From: 2-02-FULL-47-50 sp964479045
GTDB lineage: Bacteria > Pseudomonadota > Gammaproteobacteria > Eutrophobiales > Eutrophobiaceae
Direction: 5' to 3'
NCBI GenBank assembly: GCA_964479045.1
Contig: CAYZJI010000008.1
Span: forward strand, 26,862 to 90,861
Length of the DNA: 64,000 bases
Of this stretch, positions 63,594 through 64,000 are shown piece after piece. Below the pieces are notes generated by a model that saw nothing but the letters and a program-made list of their open reading frames with translations, was not told the origin of the DNA and did no database searches. A program made the translations under genes and the position numbers. Within the stretch, counting starts at the first letter, position 1, and each line of letters opens with the position of its first letter.

Positions 63594-63689
63594 CCCGACA
63601 GAGTTGACAAATTTGTCGGGAACAAATTTGGTCGCATGCAGTGCGCCAGCAGGGCAGAAACCAGAGATGGTTTCTGACAGCCTGCGACC
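63594..63689. repeat. Nested inverted-repeat element
   Basis: Three stems: CCCGACA (63594) with TGTCGGG (63614-63620), overlapping the perfect palindrome GACAAATTTGTC (63606-63617); GGTCGCA (63630-63636) with TGCGACC (63683-63689); and an inner AGAAACCA-GAGA-TGGTTTCT hairpin. It resembles a REP/MITE or a small structured RNA. It lies between a hypothetical gene and tRNA-Arg. Confidence 0.6.
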
Positions 63690-63755
63690 TGAAATAATCA
63701 CGCAGGTTCATGCAGTATTTATATACTGGTATAGATCTTAATCAATTCTGTTTTA

Positions 63756-63831
63756 TGGTGCCCCGGGCAGGAGTTGAACCTGCGACCTACCGCTTAGGAG
63801 GCGGTCGCTCTATCCACTGAGCTACCGGGGC
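63756..63831 (-). tRNA. tRNA-Arg (anticodon CCT)
   Basis: A complete 76-base tRNA with encoded CCA. The acceptor GCCCCGG pairs with CCGGGGC, the D arm carries GCTCAGTGGATAGAGC, the anticodon loop is CTCCTAA (anticodon CCT, codon AGG), and the T arm is CAGGTTCAACTCCTG. Confidence 0.96.
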
Positions 63832-63945
63832 ATTAAATTCATATTAATTACCTGTTAGATGATTTTGTAGCAGCAATCATCCACATCCAGTATTCCAGGG
63901 AAAAGCAGTAAATCGTCAACACTGGGTTGGCATTTTATGAAAAGT

Positions 63946-64000
63946 TGGTGGAGACGAGGAGGATCGAACTCCCGACCTTCGCATTGCGAACGCGACGCTC
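63946..64000 (-). tRNA. Partial tRNA-Ala (anticodon CGC), 5' part beyond window
   Basis: The 3' part has CCA, acceptor strand CGTCTCC with U at position 70 (the G3:U70 identity pair of tRNA-Ala is therefore likely), T arm GGGAG-TTCGATC-CTCCT and anticodon stem TCGCG/TGCGA with loop TTCGCAA, giving anticodon CGC. The 5' acceptor strand lies outside the window. Confidence 0.8.

Noticed and set aside
63583..63711. N-terminal extension of the exported protein up to 63711
   Set aside because: It would run through a structured repeat and place 43 cysteine-rich residues before a normal signal peptide.
63681..63788. The 10-base repeat CCTGCGACCT in the stem-loop element and in tRNA-Arg as an attachment site
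   Set aside because: Too short, only about 100 bases apart, and no integrase is present; likely chance.
1..64000. CRISPR array, prophage or insertion sequence
   Set aside because: No regularly spaced repeats, no transposase or integrase, and no phage structural genes were seen in the reading frames.

Overview
The window looks like a chromosomal segment of a Gram-negative, hopanoid-making gammaproteobacterium, possibly a metagenome or draft assembly because it holds a 100-base run of N. The case rests on gene content and order: clpS-clpA, nudJ-mnmA and rng-yhdP occur as in Gammaproteobacteria, and GreB, MlaA, an LpxL-type acyltransferase and an RND/MMPL exporter imply an outer membrane. I do not assign a genus. 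No phage, transposase, rRNA or CRISPR array was seen.

Layout. 1-10.6 kb: a PAS-GGDEF cyclase whose PAS domain carries FixL-type heme-pocket residues, malate synthase G, clpA/clpS, isocitrate lyase, a P-loop ATPase, metA and greB. 10.6-12.9 kb: an AT-richer islet with an Mrr-like endonuclease, a cupin protein and a Phd/ParE-type toxin-antitoxin pair behind a perfect palindromic operator. 12.9-28.9 kb: aconitase, mnmA, nudJ, an incomplete Mrp antiporter operon (E, F, G, MbhD/E-like, B; no A/C/D), yhdP, RNase G and glcDEF. 28.9-36.2 kb: lipid and envelope genes: a glycine-zipper lipoprotein, mlaA, hpnM, hpnB, hpnH, divergent dxs and a DUF502 membrane protein. 36.3-47.9 kb: a soluble chemoreceptor-like protein, then a complete 2-aminoethylphosphonate (AEP) biosynthesis operon (nucleotidyltransferase, PEP mutase fused to a second nucleotidyltransferase, phosphonopyruvate decarboxylase, AEP transaminase, lipoprotein). 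Divergent from it is a Ser/Thr kinase with a C-terminal cyclic-nucleotide-binding domain; a paralog lies beyond pgi and a CBS protein. 48-53.4 kb: a Cache histidine kinase, a single-domain response regulator and a REC-PAS-PAS-GAF-GGDEF-EAL protein. 53.5-60.1 kb: a DUF1302-DUF1329-YCF48-MMPL export operon. The end holds a photolyase, an acyltransferase, two unknown envelope proteins and two tRNA genes.

How it fits together. Isocitrate lyase, malate synthase G, aconitase and glycolate oxidase handle C2 carbon through glyoxylate. Dxs feeds isoprenoid synthesis, and HpnH makes adenosylhopane from diploptene; the cyclase Shc is not in the window. The phosphonate operon turns PEP into AEP and encodes one or two candidate enzymes for making a CMP-activated form, but no recognisable transferase to a lipid or glycan follows, so the end product is open. 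The most unusual points are the two-nucleotidyltransferase phosphonate operon beside a kinase/cNMP sensor, the Mrp set without its pumping subunits, the possible ATC start codon in that operon, and a scaffold gap that disappears when a 55-base duplicated overlap is merged.
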